Assembly (NCBI GenBank): GCA_005882115.1
Contig: VBEG01000038.1
Location: forward strand, 1-64,000
Reading direction: 5' to 3'
Source of the DNA: Chloroflexota bacterium
GTDB lineage: Bacteria; Chloroflexota; Dormibacteria; Dormibacterales; Dormibacteraceae
DNA: 64,000 bases
Of the stretch, positions 24,463 to 32,484 are shown in pieces; position 1 is the stretch's first letter, and each line of letters starts with the position of its first letter. The notes below the pieces were generated by a model. The model was not told where the DNA came from. It saw only the letters and a program-made list of their open reading frames with translations, and did not search any database. The translations under genes were made by a program, and so were the position numbers.

Positions 24463-25118
24463 TGGAGATCGTCCGGCTCCACCTCGCGCGCATCGGGGCG
24501 TTGAACGACATCCCGGTCCACGGATTCGTGATCAAGCACCCTCGGGCCGGGGCCATCCTCGTCGACACCGGTATCGGATCCTCCGCGGAGCTGATCAAGG
24601 AGTGGAGGATCGTCAACCGAGAGGTGGCCGAGGCGCTGGCGGAGCACGATCTCAGCCCGGCGGACGTCAAAATCGTGATCAACAGCCACCTACATTTCGA
24701 CCACTGCGGACAGAACGCCGTGTTCAAGCACGCGCCGTTCTACGTGCAACGCTCGGAAGTGGACCGGGCTCGGGCGGAAGAGCCGACGGTGACGCAGTGG
24801 TTCGACTTTGCGGGCGCGCGCTACGAGCTCCTGGACGGCGATGCGGAGATCGTCGATGGCGTCCGTGTGGTGCGTACGCCGGGCCACACGGTCGGCCACC
24901 AGAGCGTATTCGTTGACACGGCCAATGGGGCTGCGGTGATGATCGGTGACGCGGCGTACACGTCCGATATCTATCGCGACGTGGAGAAGGCTGATCTCAC
25001 CCAGTGGCCGGGACAGCACGCCAACCGAGGCGACTGGGAGCGCTCGCTCGTCAAGGTCCAGGCGATGCGGCCCCACTCGGTGCATTTCTGTCACGACACG
25101 CGGGTGATCCATGCCTAA
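24462..25118 (+). CDS. Metallo-beta-lactamase-fold hydrolase, N-acyl homoserine lactonase-like
   Basis: 218 aa. The zinc motif NSHLHFDHCG (HxHxDH), the downstream His in PGHTVGHQS and the Asp in GDAAY are intact, and the final His lies in FCHD. The overall length and the N-terminal DIPVHGFVIKHP layout resemble AiiA-type lactonases, but the substrate may be any lactone. Translationally coupled to ctaB and followed directly by the sulfurtransferase. The larger ORF starting at 23913 is a shadow joined to this frame. Confidence 0.82.
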   Translation: MEIVRLHLARIGALNDIPVHGFVIKHPRAGAILVDTGIGSSAELIKEWRIVNREVAEALAEHDLSPADVKIVINSHLHFDHCGQNAVFKHAPFYVQRSEVDRARAEEPTVTQWFDFAGARYELLDGDAEIVDGVRVVRTPGHTVGHQSVFVDTANGAAVMIGDAAYTSDIYRDVEKADLTQWPGQHANRGDWERSLVKVQAMRPHSVHFCHDTRVIHA

Positions 25119-25937
25119 ATGAAGCGTTTCGGTCCGCTGGTCGACGCGGGCTGGCTGCACGAGCACGTCGACGACCACGACGTAAAGGTGATCGACTTTC
25201 GCTGGTACCTGAAGGGTCGGAACGGTCGCGACGAGTACGTTCGCGGCCACATCCCGGGCGCGGTGTTCGTGAACCTCGAGGACGTCACGGGACAAGAGGG
25301 AGGAGGTCGCCATCCGTTGCCCTCGGCCGTCCAGTTCCAGGAAGCTATGCGCGACGTCGGCTTGGGCCCCGAGACAAAGGTTGTCGCCTACGACGACTGC
25401 GGCGGCGCGGTGGCGGCGCGGCTGTGGTTTCTGCTCGGCTACTTTGGCCACGGCGCGCGGGCGGTACTCGACGGTGGGCTCCAGGCCTGGAGCGGGCCGC
25501 TGACGACAGACACGCCACGCGCAGAGCGCGGTTCGTTTCGCGTTCAACAAGCGGCCCGTGGTGCCGTGCTCGACTTCGACGACGTGCGGCTGCTGAGCGG
25601 CGTGCCGCTCATCGATGCACGCGCCGGCGAGCGATACCGCGGTGAAACGGAGTCGGTCGATCCCAAAGCCGGCCATATCCCGGGCGCGCTGAGCGCGCCG
25701 TTTACAGAAAACCTCGATGCCAATGGTCATTTCAAGTCGCCGGGTGAGCTGCGCGCGCGATACAAGCGCCTCGGGGCCTCGAACGGCGCGGTCTTTTATT
25801 GCGGATCAGGCGTCAATGCGACGCATCACCTGCTCGCCATGGAAATCGCGGGCATTCCCAACGCGCGAATTTACGCCGGGTCCTGGAGCGATTGGTCGCG
25901 CCGGGACGCTCCCGTCACCACCGGCGAACAACCTTAG
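25119..25937 (+). CDS. Two-domain rhodanese-type sulfurtransferase
   Basis: 272 aa thiosulfate/3-mercaptopyruvate sulfurtransferase. The N-terminal rhodanese domain is inactive in the normal way, and the C-terminal domain carries the active-site loop with Cys (YCGSGVNATHH). Motif GHIPGAVFVNL and the repeat GHIPGALSAPF mark the two domain starts. CGSGV favours thiosulfate or mercaptopyruvate use, but the exact donor cannot be read. The ATG follows the hydrolase stop without a gap, and the fabI promoter box overlaps its last codons. Confidence 0.92.
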   Translation: MKRFGPLVDAGWLHEHVDDHDVKVIDFRWYLKGRNGRDEYVRGHIPGAVFVNLEDVTGQEGGGRHPLPSAVQFQEAMRDVGLGPETKVVAYDDCGGAVAARLWFLLGYFGHGARAVLDGGLQAWSGPLTTDTPRAERGSFRVQQAARGAVLDFDDVRLLSGVPLIDARAGERYRGETESVDPKAGHIPGALSAPFTENLDANGHFKSPGELRARYKRLGASNGAVFYCGSGVNATHHLLAMEIAGIPNARIYAGSWSDWSRRDAPVTTGEQP

Positions 25938-25940
25938 TAT
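25935..25940 (+). promoter_or_regulatory. -10 box of fabI (leaderless layout)
   Basis: TAGTAT ends 6 nt before the fabI ATG, placing the predicted transcription start on the start codon itself. It overlaps the stop codon of the sulfurtransferase. No Shine-Dalgarno sequence is present. Confidence 0.5.
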
Positions 25941-25946
25941 TCGGGC

Positions 25947-26735
25947 ATGATCCTCAAAGGAAAACGAATCCTGATCGCGGGGATGTCGGACCGGCGCAGC
26001 ATCGGTTTCTCGATCGCCCAGGAAGCCCAACGTGAAGGCGCCGAGATCCTGCTCACCAGCTTCGGCCGGATGATGAGCATCACACAGATGACTGCGAAAA
26101 AGCTCGACCCCGTGCCGGACATCCTCGAGATGGACGTGACCAAAGCGTCGGACATCGACGACGCCGCCAAAGCGACCGGGAAACGATGGGACCGCCTCGA
26201 CGGAATGGTGCACTCGGTCGCGTTCGCGCCGGCGGATGCGCTCGGCGGCCAGTTTCTGAACACGCCGTGGGAAAGCGTTGCCACAGCCTTGCAGGTGAGC
26301 GCGTTCTCGTTCAAGGAAATGGCCCGCGGATTTCTGCCGCTGATGAAGGAGCATGGCGGGTCGATGGTCACGCTCGACTTCGACAACTCGACGTACGCCT
26401 GGCCGAAGTACGACTGGATGGGTGTCTCCAAGGCCGCGCTCGAATCGGTGACGCGATATTTGGCCCGCGACCTCGGGCGCTACAAGATTCGCGTCAACGC
26501 GGTGTGCGCGGGACCTCTTGCAACACTCGCGGCGAGCGGGATTCCCGGCTTCAAGGACTTCGAGGAAGTGTGGGAGAAGCGGGCGCCGCTGGGCTGGAGC
26601 CTGCAGGACAAATCCCCGGTCGGCAGGGCCGTGTGCGTTCTCTTATCGGAGTTCCTGGACATGACCACGGGCGAGCTCGTGCATGTCGATGGCGGCTACC
26701 ACGCAATGGGGACTGAACTGCCTCCCGCTGAGTGA
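25947..26735 (+). CDS. fabI: Enoyl-ACP reductase (FabI/InhA type)
   Basis: NAD(P)H-dependent last step of fatty-acid elongation. The SDR Gly motif is the FabI variant (AGMSDRRSIGFSIA), the catalytic Tyr-x6-Lys is YDWMGVSK, and the C-terminal VDGGYHAMG is present. The KYDWMGVSKAALES block and overall sequence resemble mycobacterial InhA more than E. coli FabI. 262 aa is normal. As an InhA/FabI homologue it would be the expected triclosan or isoniazid-adduct target, which is inference only. Monocistronic by spacing. Confidence 0.93.
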   Translation: MILKGKRILIAGMSDRRSIGFSIAQEAQREGAEILLTSFGRMMSITQMTAKKLDPVPDILEMDVTKASDIDDAAKATGKRWDRLDGMVHSVAFAPADALGGQFLNTPWESVATALQVSAFSFKEMARGFLPLMKEHGGSMVTLDFDNSTYAWPKYDWMGVSKAALESVTRYLARDLGRYKIRVNAVCAGPLATLAASGIPGFKDFEEVWEKRAPLGWSLQDKSPVGRAVCVLLSEFLDMTTGELVHVDGGYHAMGTELPPAE

Positions 26736-26846
26736 CCCAACATCTTGTATTGACCTGCGGACAAGCGCGCAACATCGTGTTAGGCTCTTCCGAAATCCGG
26801 GCCTGGCGGCCCCCCGCCGCGCCCGCCAAACGGGAGGGAATGCAGT

Positions 26847-27260
26847 TTGCGGGAGTGCCTGGTGATCTACGTAGATGCCGCGCTGGACAAGCATGGCCGG
26901 GCCGGGTGTGGCCTGGCCGTTTTTGTTAGAGGCCGGGCCGTCTACACCGAGTCGTTCGGCTTTTCGCATATGGGTGGCTCCGCCCAGCTGGAAGCGCACG
27001 TGTGCGCGGGCGCGCTCGATCTTGCCGCCGCGCGCTGGCCTTATCACCGTGTGATCGTGCGCACGGATTGCGCTCCAGTGGTGCGCAGTCGGATGCCGTC
27101 GAGCGACAGTTTTCGCGTCGCTGTGCACGAAGTTAGGGAACGATGCCGTCGCGGCTGGCGAGTCGTTCGTTACGTGAGCCGGAAGGCAAATCCCGCGCAC
27201 GAGCTCGCGCGAGAGGGATTGAAGAGTCTTTCCAAACAGCAACTTCTAGTCGCGGCGTAA
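26847..27260 (+). CDS. RNase H-fold protein (RVT_3-like)
   Basis: 137 aa. The RNase H layout is visible: strand 1 with Asp (VIYVDAAL), a Gly-rich second strand (GCGLAVFVRG), Glu (QLEAHVCAG), Asp (IVRTDCAPV) and a C-terminal VSRKANPAHELAREGL, where the usual fourth acidic residue is His. This resembles the plant/bacterial reverse-transcriptase-like RNase H family more than RnhA. Activity may be altered. The start could be TTG 26847 (GGGAGGG 12 nt upstream) or the GTG at 26862. It ends at a strong terminator. Confidence 0.7.
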   Translation: MRECLVIYVDAALDKHGRAGCGLAVFVRGRAVYTESFGFSHMGGSAQLEAHVCAGALDLAAARWPYHRVIVRTDCAPVVRSRMPSSDSFRVAVHEVRERCRRGWRVVRYVSRKANPAHELAREGLKSLSKQQLLVAA

Positions 27261-27279
27261 GTCTCCTCATATCGTATTT

Positions 27280-27320
27280 ATTGGGCGCAGTTAGAATTGC
27301 TGCGCCCAATTTCCTTTTAT
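27280..27320 (+). terminator. Intrinsic terminator with a -10-like loop
   Basis: ATTGGGCGCAG (27280-27290) and CTGCGCCCAAT (27300-27310) form a perfect 11-bp stem with a 9-nt loop, followed by the T-rich TTCCTTTTATT. This fits termination of the RNase H-fold gene. The loop contains TAGAAT, a good -10 box for the next gene, so the same inverted repeat could also be an operator. Confidence 0.75.
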
Positions 27321-27333
27321 TGCAGGAGACAAA

Positions 27334-27687
27334 ATGGCACCCGAGGAAGCACAGCAAAATGCACCACGGAGACGGGGACGTCCGCCGGGATCGAAAAATC
27401 GCACGCGTCGCAAGCGCGCTGAAGGTGGGGAGCTTGTCACGCGACTCAATACGATGGTCGCCAAGCTGATCAGCGAGAACCGAACGCTTCGCCGCCAGGT
27501 CGCGAAATTGGCCACCAAGGGCACGGGCACCGCGTCCAAAACAGTGGAGCGAGGCCTACGCACGATCTCGAAGCGGGTCGAGCGAGCCCTCGGCGGCAAG
27601 ACAACCCGCCGCCGTCGCACCACCGCGGCTCCGGCCAACGGACGCCGTCGCAAGGCGACCACCCGGAGACGGCGAGCTTCGTCCTAG
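27334..27687 (+). CDS. AT-hook-like basic DNA-binding protein
   Basis: 117 aa with very high Arg/Lys content. Residues ~11-28 contain a textbook AT-hook core (RRRGRPPGSKN); residues ~33-65 look like a coiled coil (LVTRLNTMVAKLISENRTLRRQV), and the C-terminus is a histone-H1-like tail (RRRRTTAAPANGRRRK). It is probably a nucleoid-associated protein that bridges AT-rich DNA, by analogy with Lsr2 or H1-like proteins. AGGAGA is just upstream of the ATG. The promoter would lie in the preceding hairpin. Confidence 0.72.
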   Translation: MAPEEAQQNAPRRRGRPPGSKNRTRRKRAEGGELVTRLNTMVAKLISENRTLRRQVAKLATKGTGTASKTVERGLRTISKRVERALGGKTTRRRRTTAAPANGRRRKATTRRRRASS

Positions 27688-27691
27688 CGGA

Positions 27692-28066
27692 CTAAAACCC
27701 GCGCTGTTCCATCTGCTTGGCGGTGCGATACGCGTCCACGATGCTGAAGACCCACAGCGTTCCGCCGCCAAGCTCCATCGGCACACCAACCGCGGCACCG
27801 ATGACCGTCAGGTCGAGGTCGAACCCGAAGAACTGAAGGCCGCCGATACCCAGCAGGTACGCGAAGCCTTTCATATTGTGCCCGAGATAGAAGTGCCCCA
27901 GCCCGGGGATGATGGCCAGGGCCGCCGCGAGCGCGGGATTCTTGCGCGGCCGGACAGCGGCCGCGTAGTAACCGCCGCCTGACGCCGGAGAACCGCATCG
28001 CGGACATGGAGCGGACGGATTCGTGAGGAGCGCCCCGCAGCGCCCGCACAGGACCTCAGATGCCAT
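27692..28066 (-). CDS. Zinc-ribbon membrane protein (TM2-like)
   Basis: 124 aa from the ATG at 28066; the ORF track's start at 28204 lies inside the divergent gene. An N-terminal zinc ribbon (CGRCGALL...CPRCGS) is followed by two or three hydrophobic segments with the pattern ALAIIPGLGHFYLGHNMKGFAYLL, typical of small TM2-type and DUF5683-like proteins. Function unknown. It is divergent from the acyl-CoA dehydrogenase with only 40 bp between starts, so the two may share regulation. It converges on the AT-hook gene, only 4 bp apart. Confidence 0.75.
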   Translation of the reverse strand: MASEVLCGRCGALLTNPSAPCPRCGSPASGGGYYAAAVRPRKNPALAAALAIIPGLGHFYLGHNMKGFAYLLGIGGLQFFGFDLDLTVIGAAVGVPMELGGGTLWVFSIVDAYRTAKQMEQRGF

Positions 28067-28093
28067 CCCTACTCTCAGTTTGCCCGTTTTTGC

Positions 28094-28099
28094 TACGTT
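28094..28099 (+). promoter_or_regulatory. -10-like box of the acyl-CoA dehydrogenase (leaderless layout)
   Basis: TACGTT ends 7 nt before ATG 28107, with no ribosome binding site between. It lies in the 40-bp divergent region. Confidence 0.4.
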
Positions 28100-28106
28100 C
28101 CGAACC

Positions 28107-29279
28107 ATGGATCTCGGATTCACGGCCGAGGAGGAAGCCTTCAGGCACGAGGTCCGAAGCTGGCTCGAAGCGAACCTTCCGAGCGAGTGGCGCCAGGGCG
28201 GCAAAGGGGGCTATCGGGACGAGGAGGACGCTGACCTTCAGCGGCAGTGGCAGCGGCGGCTCTACGAGGGCGGCTGGCTCAAGCTCGGGTGGCCCCGGGA
28301 AGCCGGAGGCAGCGGTGCGACGCCGGTCATGCAGGCGATCTACCAGGAGGAGCTTGCCCAGGCCGGCGCGCCAGGAATCCTGGGACGGCTCGGTGTCACG
28401 CTTCTCGCCCCGACCCTGGTCGCGCACGGCACTCCATGGCAGAAGGAGACCTACGTCGAGAAGATCCTGAGCGGCGAGCTGATCTTCTGCCAGGGCTTCA
28501 GCGAGCCGGACGCCGGCAGCGATCTCGCGGGCCTGCGCACGCGCGCGGAGCGGCGCGACGGGCAGTGGGTTCTGAACGGTCAGAAGACATGGTCGAGCGG
28601 GGCTCATTACTCGGACCGCAGCTTCCTGCTCGCTCGCACCGACACCGCGGCGGAGCCACACCGCGGCATCGGCTTCTTTCTGGTCGATATGAAGCAGCCT
28701 GCCGTCGAGGTGCGGCGGATCACGCAGATGACGGGTGGCGGCGAGTTCGGCGAGATCTTCCTCTCGGGAGCGCAGGTCGAAGACCGCGACCTGGTCGGCG
28801 AGCCTGGGGATGGCTGGAAGATCGCGATGACGGTGTTCGGGTTCGAACGCGGCGGACTGGCCCAGGCGGCGCGGTTCGAGCGCGCGGTGGCCGAGCTCGC
28901 CTCGCTCGCCCGTGACCGCGGCGCCGGCGCCGACGCCACCACGCGACAGAAGGTCGCCCAGGCGCAGATCGAGGCGCACGTATTCCGCCTGATCGGCATG
29001 CGCAATCTCACCCAGGCGCAGCACGGCCACGCGCCGGGCCCGGAGGCGAGCGTGGTCAAGCTCTACTGGAGCGAGATGGACAAAAGGCTCCAGGAAACCG
29101 CGATTGGCATCGAAGGCATGTACGGTGCGCTGGCGCCGGAATCGGCGCTCGCGATCGAAGGCGGCCGCTGGCAGTACGCATGGATGTGGGCGCAGGCGGA
29201 GACGATCTACGCCGGTTCCTCGGAGATCCAGCGCAACATCATCGCCGAGCGCGTGCTGGGTCTGCCGCGCGGCCGTTGA
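28107..29279 (+). CDS. Acyl-CoA dehydrogenase
   Basis: FAD enzyme of 390 aa that introduces an alpha-beta double bond into acyl-CoA. The FAD/substrate motif QGFSEPDAGSDLAGLRT, the middle beta domain (WVLNGQKTWSSGAHYSD) and the C-terminal AGSSEIQRNIIAERVLGLPR are present. It resembles the actinobacterial FadE branch; substrate chain cannot be read. The ATG at 28107 is chosen because homology starts at MDLGFTAEEEAFR; the track's 28 extra residues overlap the divergent gene. The following TTG overlaps its stop, forming an operon with the two hydratases. Confidence 0.92.
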   Translation: MDLGFTAEEEAFRHEVRSWLEANLPSEWRQGGKGGYRDEEDADLQRQWQRRLYEGGWLKLGWPREAGGSGATPVMQAIYQEELAQAGAPGILGRLGVTLLAPTLVAHGTPWQKETYVEKILSGELIFCQGFSEPDAGSDLAGLRTRAERRDGQWVLNGQKTWSSGAHYSDRSFLLARTDTAAEPHRGIGFFLVDMKQPAVEVRRITQMTGGGEFGEIFLSGAQVEDRDLVGEPGDGWKIAMTVFGFERGGLAQAARFERAVAELASLARDRGAGADATTRQKVAQAQIEAHVFRLIGMRNLTQAQHGHAPGPEASVVKLYWSEMDKRLQETAIGIEGMYGALAPESALAIEGGRWQYAWMWAQAETIYAGSSEIQRNIIAERVLGLPRGR

Positions 29280-29695
29280 GCACGACCACACCGGTGATCG
29301 ACCGACTGCGAGCCCGAATCGGCGTCGACGGAGCACCCGTCACGGCGGCGGTCGAGGCCGGACACGTGAGCCGATTCGCGGCTGCGATCGGCGATCCCAA
29401 TCCGCGCTGGACAAAAGAGGCGCCGCCGACCTTTCTTGTTGCGTTGGCGCCAGTCGCTCTGCACCTCGCCGAGGCAGAGGAGTACGGCAAAGGCTGGCTG
29501 AACGGAGGCAACCGCTTCGAATATTTCACGCCCGTGTTGATCGGGGACCACATCACCGCGACCGGCCAGGTCGCCGACGTCTATGAGAAGAGTGGATCGA
29601 CCGGGAACCTGCTGTTCATCATCTTCGAGACTCGTTACGTCAACCAGGACGGGGTCGTGGTCGCGAAGCTGCGCGGGACGATGATCCGCCGATGA
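29276..29695 (+). CDS. FAS1-like dehydratase domain protein (MaoC N-terminal type)
   Basis: 139-aa hot-dog protein. The start is TTG 29276 in a TTGA overlap with the dehydrogenase stop. RFEYFTPVLIGDHITATGQVADVYEK is the characteristic block of the FAS1-like dehydratase family. In actinobacteria such proteins pair with a catalytic MaoC partner as an R-specific enoyl-CoA hydratase heterodimer, and that partner is the next gene here. Its own Asp/His catalytic pair is not seen, so it is probably the structural half. Confidence 0.8.
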   Translation: MSTTTPVIDRLRARIGVDGAPVTAAVEAGHVSRFAAAIGDPNPRWTKEAPPTFLVALAPVALHLAEAEEYGKGWLNGGNRFEYFTPVLIGDHITATGQVADVYEKSGSTGNLLFIIFETRYVNQDGVVVAKLRGTMIRR

Positions 29696-30081
29696 AGGTT
29701 GAGGTCGGCCACGAGATTCCGGCGCTGGTCAAGCACCCCACAACGCGACAGCTGGTCCAGTACGCGGGTGCGCAGGGCGACTTCTACGAGATCCACTACG
29801 ACCAGGCGTACGCGCAGAGCGTCGGCTTACCAGGCGTGATCCTGCACGGGCTGCTCAAGGCGGCGTTTCTCGGCCAGCTCGTGACCGACTGGCTCGGCGA
29901 TCGCGGCACGCTGAAGACTTTCGAGGTCAGTTATCGCGGCATCGACGTGCCAGCTCAACCGTACCGGTGCCGAGGTCGGGTCAAGCGGGTTGACGGTCCG
30001 GAGGTGGAGCTCGAGATCTGGGGCGAGAACGACGAGGGTCAGCGCACCACAGTCGGAACGGCTACTGTCGAGATCCGCTGA
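29692..30081 (+). CDS. MaoC-like (R)-hydratase, catalytic partner
   Basis: 129-aa hot-dog protein. The hydratase-2 motif with catalytic Asp and His is clear (AGAQGDFYEIHYD), followed by the GVILHGLLKAAFLGQ helix. Together with the preceding gene it forms a likely heterodimeric enoyl-CoA hydratase acting after the acyl-CoA dehydrogenase. ATGA overlap with the upstream gene and TGATG with the downstream one show tight coupling. Substrates might be branched-chain or fatty acyl-CoAs, an inference strengthened by the liv transporter nearby. Confidence 0.85.
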   Translation: MKVEVGHEIPALVKHPTTRQLVQYAGAQGDFYEIHYDQAYAQSVGLPGVILHGLLKAAFLGQLVTDWLGDRGTLKTFEVSYRGIDVPAQPYRCRGRVKRVDGPEVELEIWGENDEGQRTTVGTATVEIR

Positions 30082-30536
30082 TGTTCTCGCTGTATCTCGT
30101 GCTGAAGTTCATCCACATTCTGTCGGCGATCGTTGCCGTAGGCGCGAACATCACCTACGGCGTCTGGAACGTCCGCGGCGCCGGCGATCCCGCGCACCTG
30201 GGGTTTGCGCTCAAAGGCATCAAGTTCCTGGACGATCGCATCGCCAACCCGGCTTACGGGGTGCTCCTTCTGACCGGCTTGATCATGGTCTTCATGCAGT
30301 GGAGGATCACCGACCTCTGGATCATCCTCGCGCTGGTTCTCTTTGCTGCCGTGGTGGTGCTTGGCGTGGCGTTTTACTCGCCTCTGCTCAAGAATCAGAT
30401 CAAGCTGGTCGAGGAAGGGGCGACTGCTTCACCCGAGTATGCAAGGTTGTCCGCGATCGGCCGGCGCTTCGGTCCTGGCCTGGGCGTGATCGTGGTCGTG
30501 ATCCTCGTCCTGATGGTGTTCAAGCCCCACCTGTAG
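30081..30536 (+). CDS. DUF2269-type integral membrane protein
   Basis: 151 aa with four predicted helices. The opening LKFIHILSAIVAVGANI with a His in helix 1 and the final GVIVVVILVLMVFKPHL match small DUF2269-family proteins. Function unknown; helix 1 His could bind heme or metal but this is not established. It overlaps the MaoC stop (TGATG). Its last 142 bp overlap the 3' end of the opposite-strand gene. Confidence 0.72.
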   Translation: MFSLYLVLKFIHILSAIVAVGANITYGVWNVRGAGDPAHLGFALKGIKFLDDRIANPAYGVLLLTGLIMVFMQWRITDLWIILALVLFAAVVVLGVAFYSPLLKNQIKLVEEGATASPEYARLSAIGRRFGPGLGVIVVVILVLMVFKPHL

Positions 30537-31213
30537 ATCGAGAACAGCAAAAGCACCGTCCCGTCGATGATGCAGTAGCCGGCCGCGATCACCGAGGGCG
30601 GGTTGCCTGACGGAATACCGGTCCAGGGGGCTGCGGGCAGCCAGTACCAGTTGCCGAGAGACGTACCGACGATCTCGAGCTCGCTCACGATGATGAAGAT
30701 CGCGGCGAACAGCGGCCACCGCGGTGAGCGCAGCAGGAAGTAGGCGAACACGGGAAAGCACATCGCTCCCTGAACGTCAATGCGACCGGTCACGACGGGC
30801 AGGACGGTGAGTCCGAGCACCGCCCATGCGCCGGCGACCGCGAGGATGGCGTACGCGAGCCGGCGACGGTACCGGGTCACGATCGGCGTCTGCGCAGCCA
30901 GCAAGCCGAAGAGATACACAAGTCCGTGGCCGGGCGGGACGAACAGCGGCACGTTGTGCAGCCGGTACGCGTAGATGCCCCAGATGAGGGAGCTGAAGAT
31001 TTCAAAGCCTGTCGCGACCGCAACGCAGACCCATACCTGCATCCGCTGCTCTTTAGGCGCCTTCAGCGCCGCGAGGTAAAGAGCGAGGAAGGTGAGCGCG
31101 CCAAGCAGGTACTGCTGCCACACCGCCGTGATGCAGCTGTCGGCGAAGAGGCCGACCGGGATGTAGAGGAGAAGGTAGGCCTGCAACCAGTAGGGTTGCA
31201 GGCCTTTAGCCAT
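30395..31213 (-). CDS. Integral membrane protein of unknown function
   Basis: 272 aa with seven or so hydrophobic helices. Recognisable but unassigned motifs are IWGIYAYRLHNVPLFVPPGHGLVYL and GNWYWLPAAPWTGIPSGNPPS, which I associate with hypothetical actinobacterial membrane proteins. The last ~45 residues (RTRITTTITPRPGPKRR...) lie antisense to the DUF2269 gene and may be a read-through tail. It starts 8 nt after the stop of the solute-binding protein gene, so it is likely the last gene of the liv operon. No function is offered. Confidence 0.7.
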   Translation of the reverse strand: MAKGLQPYWLQAYLLLYIPVGLFADSCITAVWQQYLLGALTFLALYLAALKAPKEQRMQVWVCVAVATGFEIFSSLIWGIYAYRLHNVPLFVPPGHGLVYLFGLLAAQTPIVTRYRRRLAYAILAVAGAWAVLGLTVLPVVTGRIDVQGAMCFPVFAYFLLRSPRWPLFAAIFIIVSELEIVGTSLGNWYWLPAAPWTGIPSGNPPSVIAAGYCIIDGTVLLLFSIYRWGLNTIRTRITTTITPRPGPKRRPIADNLAYSGEAVAPSSTSLI

Positions 31214-31221
31214 GACCCTGA

Positions 31222-32454
31222 CTACTTGATGGTGCCTCTCTCGTCGATGAGGGTGCCCTGGAGCTTCCAGCCGGTGCCGGTCCAGGTGATGACCTGCTCC
31301 TGCATGATCGGGAAGTGGTCACTCGAGGTGGTGGTGAGCTTGACCCCGGGCAGTAGGAAGGGGTTCGTTTCGTTCAGCTGGCTGCTGGCGATCTTCATGA
31401 CGTTTGCTCGCGTCAGAGTGGAGCCGGCCTGCTTGAGGACGTCCACCATCGTGTAGGCGACGGCGACACCATAGATGTTGAAGCCGTCATTCGGATCGCA
31501 CTTCGAACAATTCGCGATCACGGTCTTGTACAGCTTCATACCGTCGTCGCCGGCCCACTGAGAGTCCGTCGGGTCTTTGAGGTAGCTGACGCTGGTCACA
31601 TTCTGGTTCGCGGCACCGGCCTTGGCCGCCAGGCCCATGTAGACCTGGGGGTTGGACACTGAGTTGAGATAGATGGTCGGCTGCCAGTGCAGGAGCGTCA
31701 CGATGACGAGCGATTTGATCGTGAAACCAGGGGTCGAGAACAGGAAAAGCGTGTCCACACCCGCCGCCTTGAGCTTCGTGAGCTGAGCCGCAGTATTGGC
31801 GGCCGTGACGTCATAGCTCTCCTTGGCGACAATCATCGAAGCCTTAGCGCCAAGGCCGTCGGTCAGGCCCTTCAGATAGTCCTGGCCGTAGTCGTCGTTC
31901 TGGTAGAGGACGCCGATCTTCGCGCTCGAGTGCTTGGCCAGCACGTCCTTGGCGTAGATGTGGGATTCCCCCTGGTAGGGCGGCTGCCAGCTCATCGTCC
32001 ACTGGTTGGAGGCGAAGTCCTTGCCCCACGTGGTCGCGCCGGTGGCGACGAAGAGCTGTGGCACTTTCTTCGAGTTGAGATAGTCGCGGACCGAGGTTTG
32101 AGCTTGGGTACCCAGGCCGCTGAACATCGCGAATACCTGGTCCTGCTCGACCAGCTGCTTGGTCAGCGGCACGGTCTGAGCCGGGTTGTACGCGTCGTCG
32201 AGGATCTTGAAATTGATCTTCCGCCCGTTCACGCCGCCCTGGCTGTTGATGTACGTGAAGTAGGCGAGCTCGGCGTTCGCGATGGTGCCGTAGGCCGCGG
32301 CGGGCCCGGACTGGGCGATCGTGTTGCCGAGCAGGATCGAGTTGCTGGTGATGCCGACGTCGGTTTGTGACGTCGTGCCTGTGCCGCCGCCACAGGCGGC
32401 AAGGGTGACCATGAATACCGCGACCGCGGCCAATCGTGGTGCGATTCGTCCCAT
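31222..32454 (-). CDS. livK: Branched-chain amino acid ABC transporter, solute-binding lipoprotein
   Basis: 410 aa from the ATG at 32454, chosen because GGAGGGAG lies 6 nt upstream; the track's start is 9 codons further up. A lipoprotein signal peptide with lipobox LAAC is followed by a type I periplasmic binding fold (ILLGNTIAQSGPAAAYG, INSQGGVNGRKI, DDAYNPAQT). It captures branched-chain amino acids, amides or related acids outside the cell. It follows livM in an operon of five transport genes. Specificity cannot be read from the sequence. Confidence 0.92.
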   Translation of the reverse strand: MGRIAPRLAAVAVFMVTLAACGGGTGTTSQTDVGITSNSILLGNTIAQSGPAAAYGTIANAELAYFTYINSQGGVNGRKINFKILDDAYNPAQTVPLTKQLVEQDQVFAMFSGLGTQAQTSVRDYLNSKKVPQLFVATGATTWGKDFASNQWTMSWQPPYQGESHIYAKDVLAKHSSAKIGVLYQNDDYGQDYLKGLTDGLGAKASMIVAKESYDVTAANTAAQLTKLKAAGVDTLFLFSTPGFTIKSLVIVTLLHWQPTIYLNSVSNPQVYMGLAAKAGAANQNVTSVSYLKDPTDSQWAGDDGMKLYKTVIANCSKCDPNDGFNIYGVAVAYTMVDVLKQAGSTLTRANVMKIASSQLNETNPFLLPGVKLTTTSSDHFPIMQEQVITWTGTGWKLQGTLIDERGTIK

Positions 32455-32484
32455 AGAAACTCCCTCCGCTTTGATGAACATGTA

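Noticed and set aside
23913-25118. 401-aa ORF reading through to the lactonase-like gene
   Set aside because: The first part is ctaB in another frame; the gene begins at ATG 24462.
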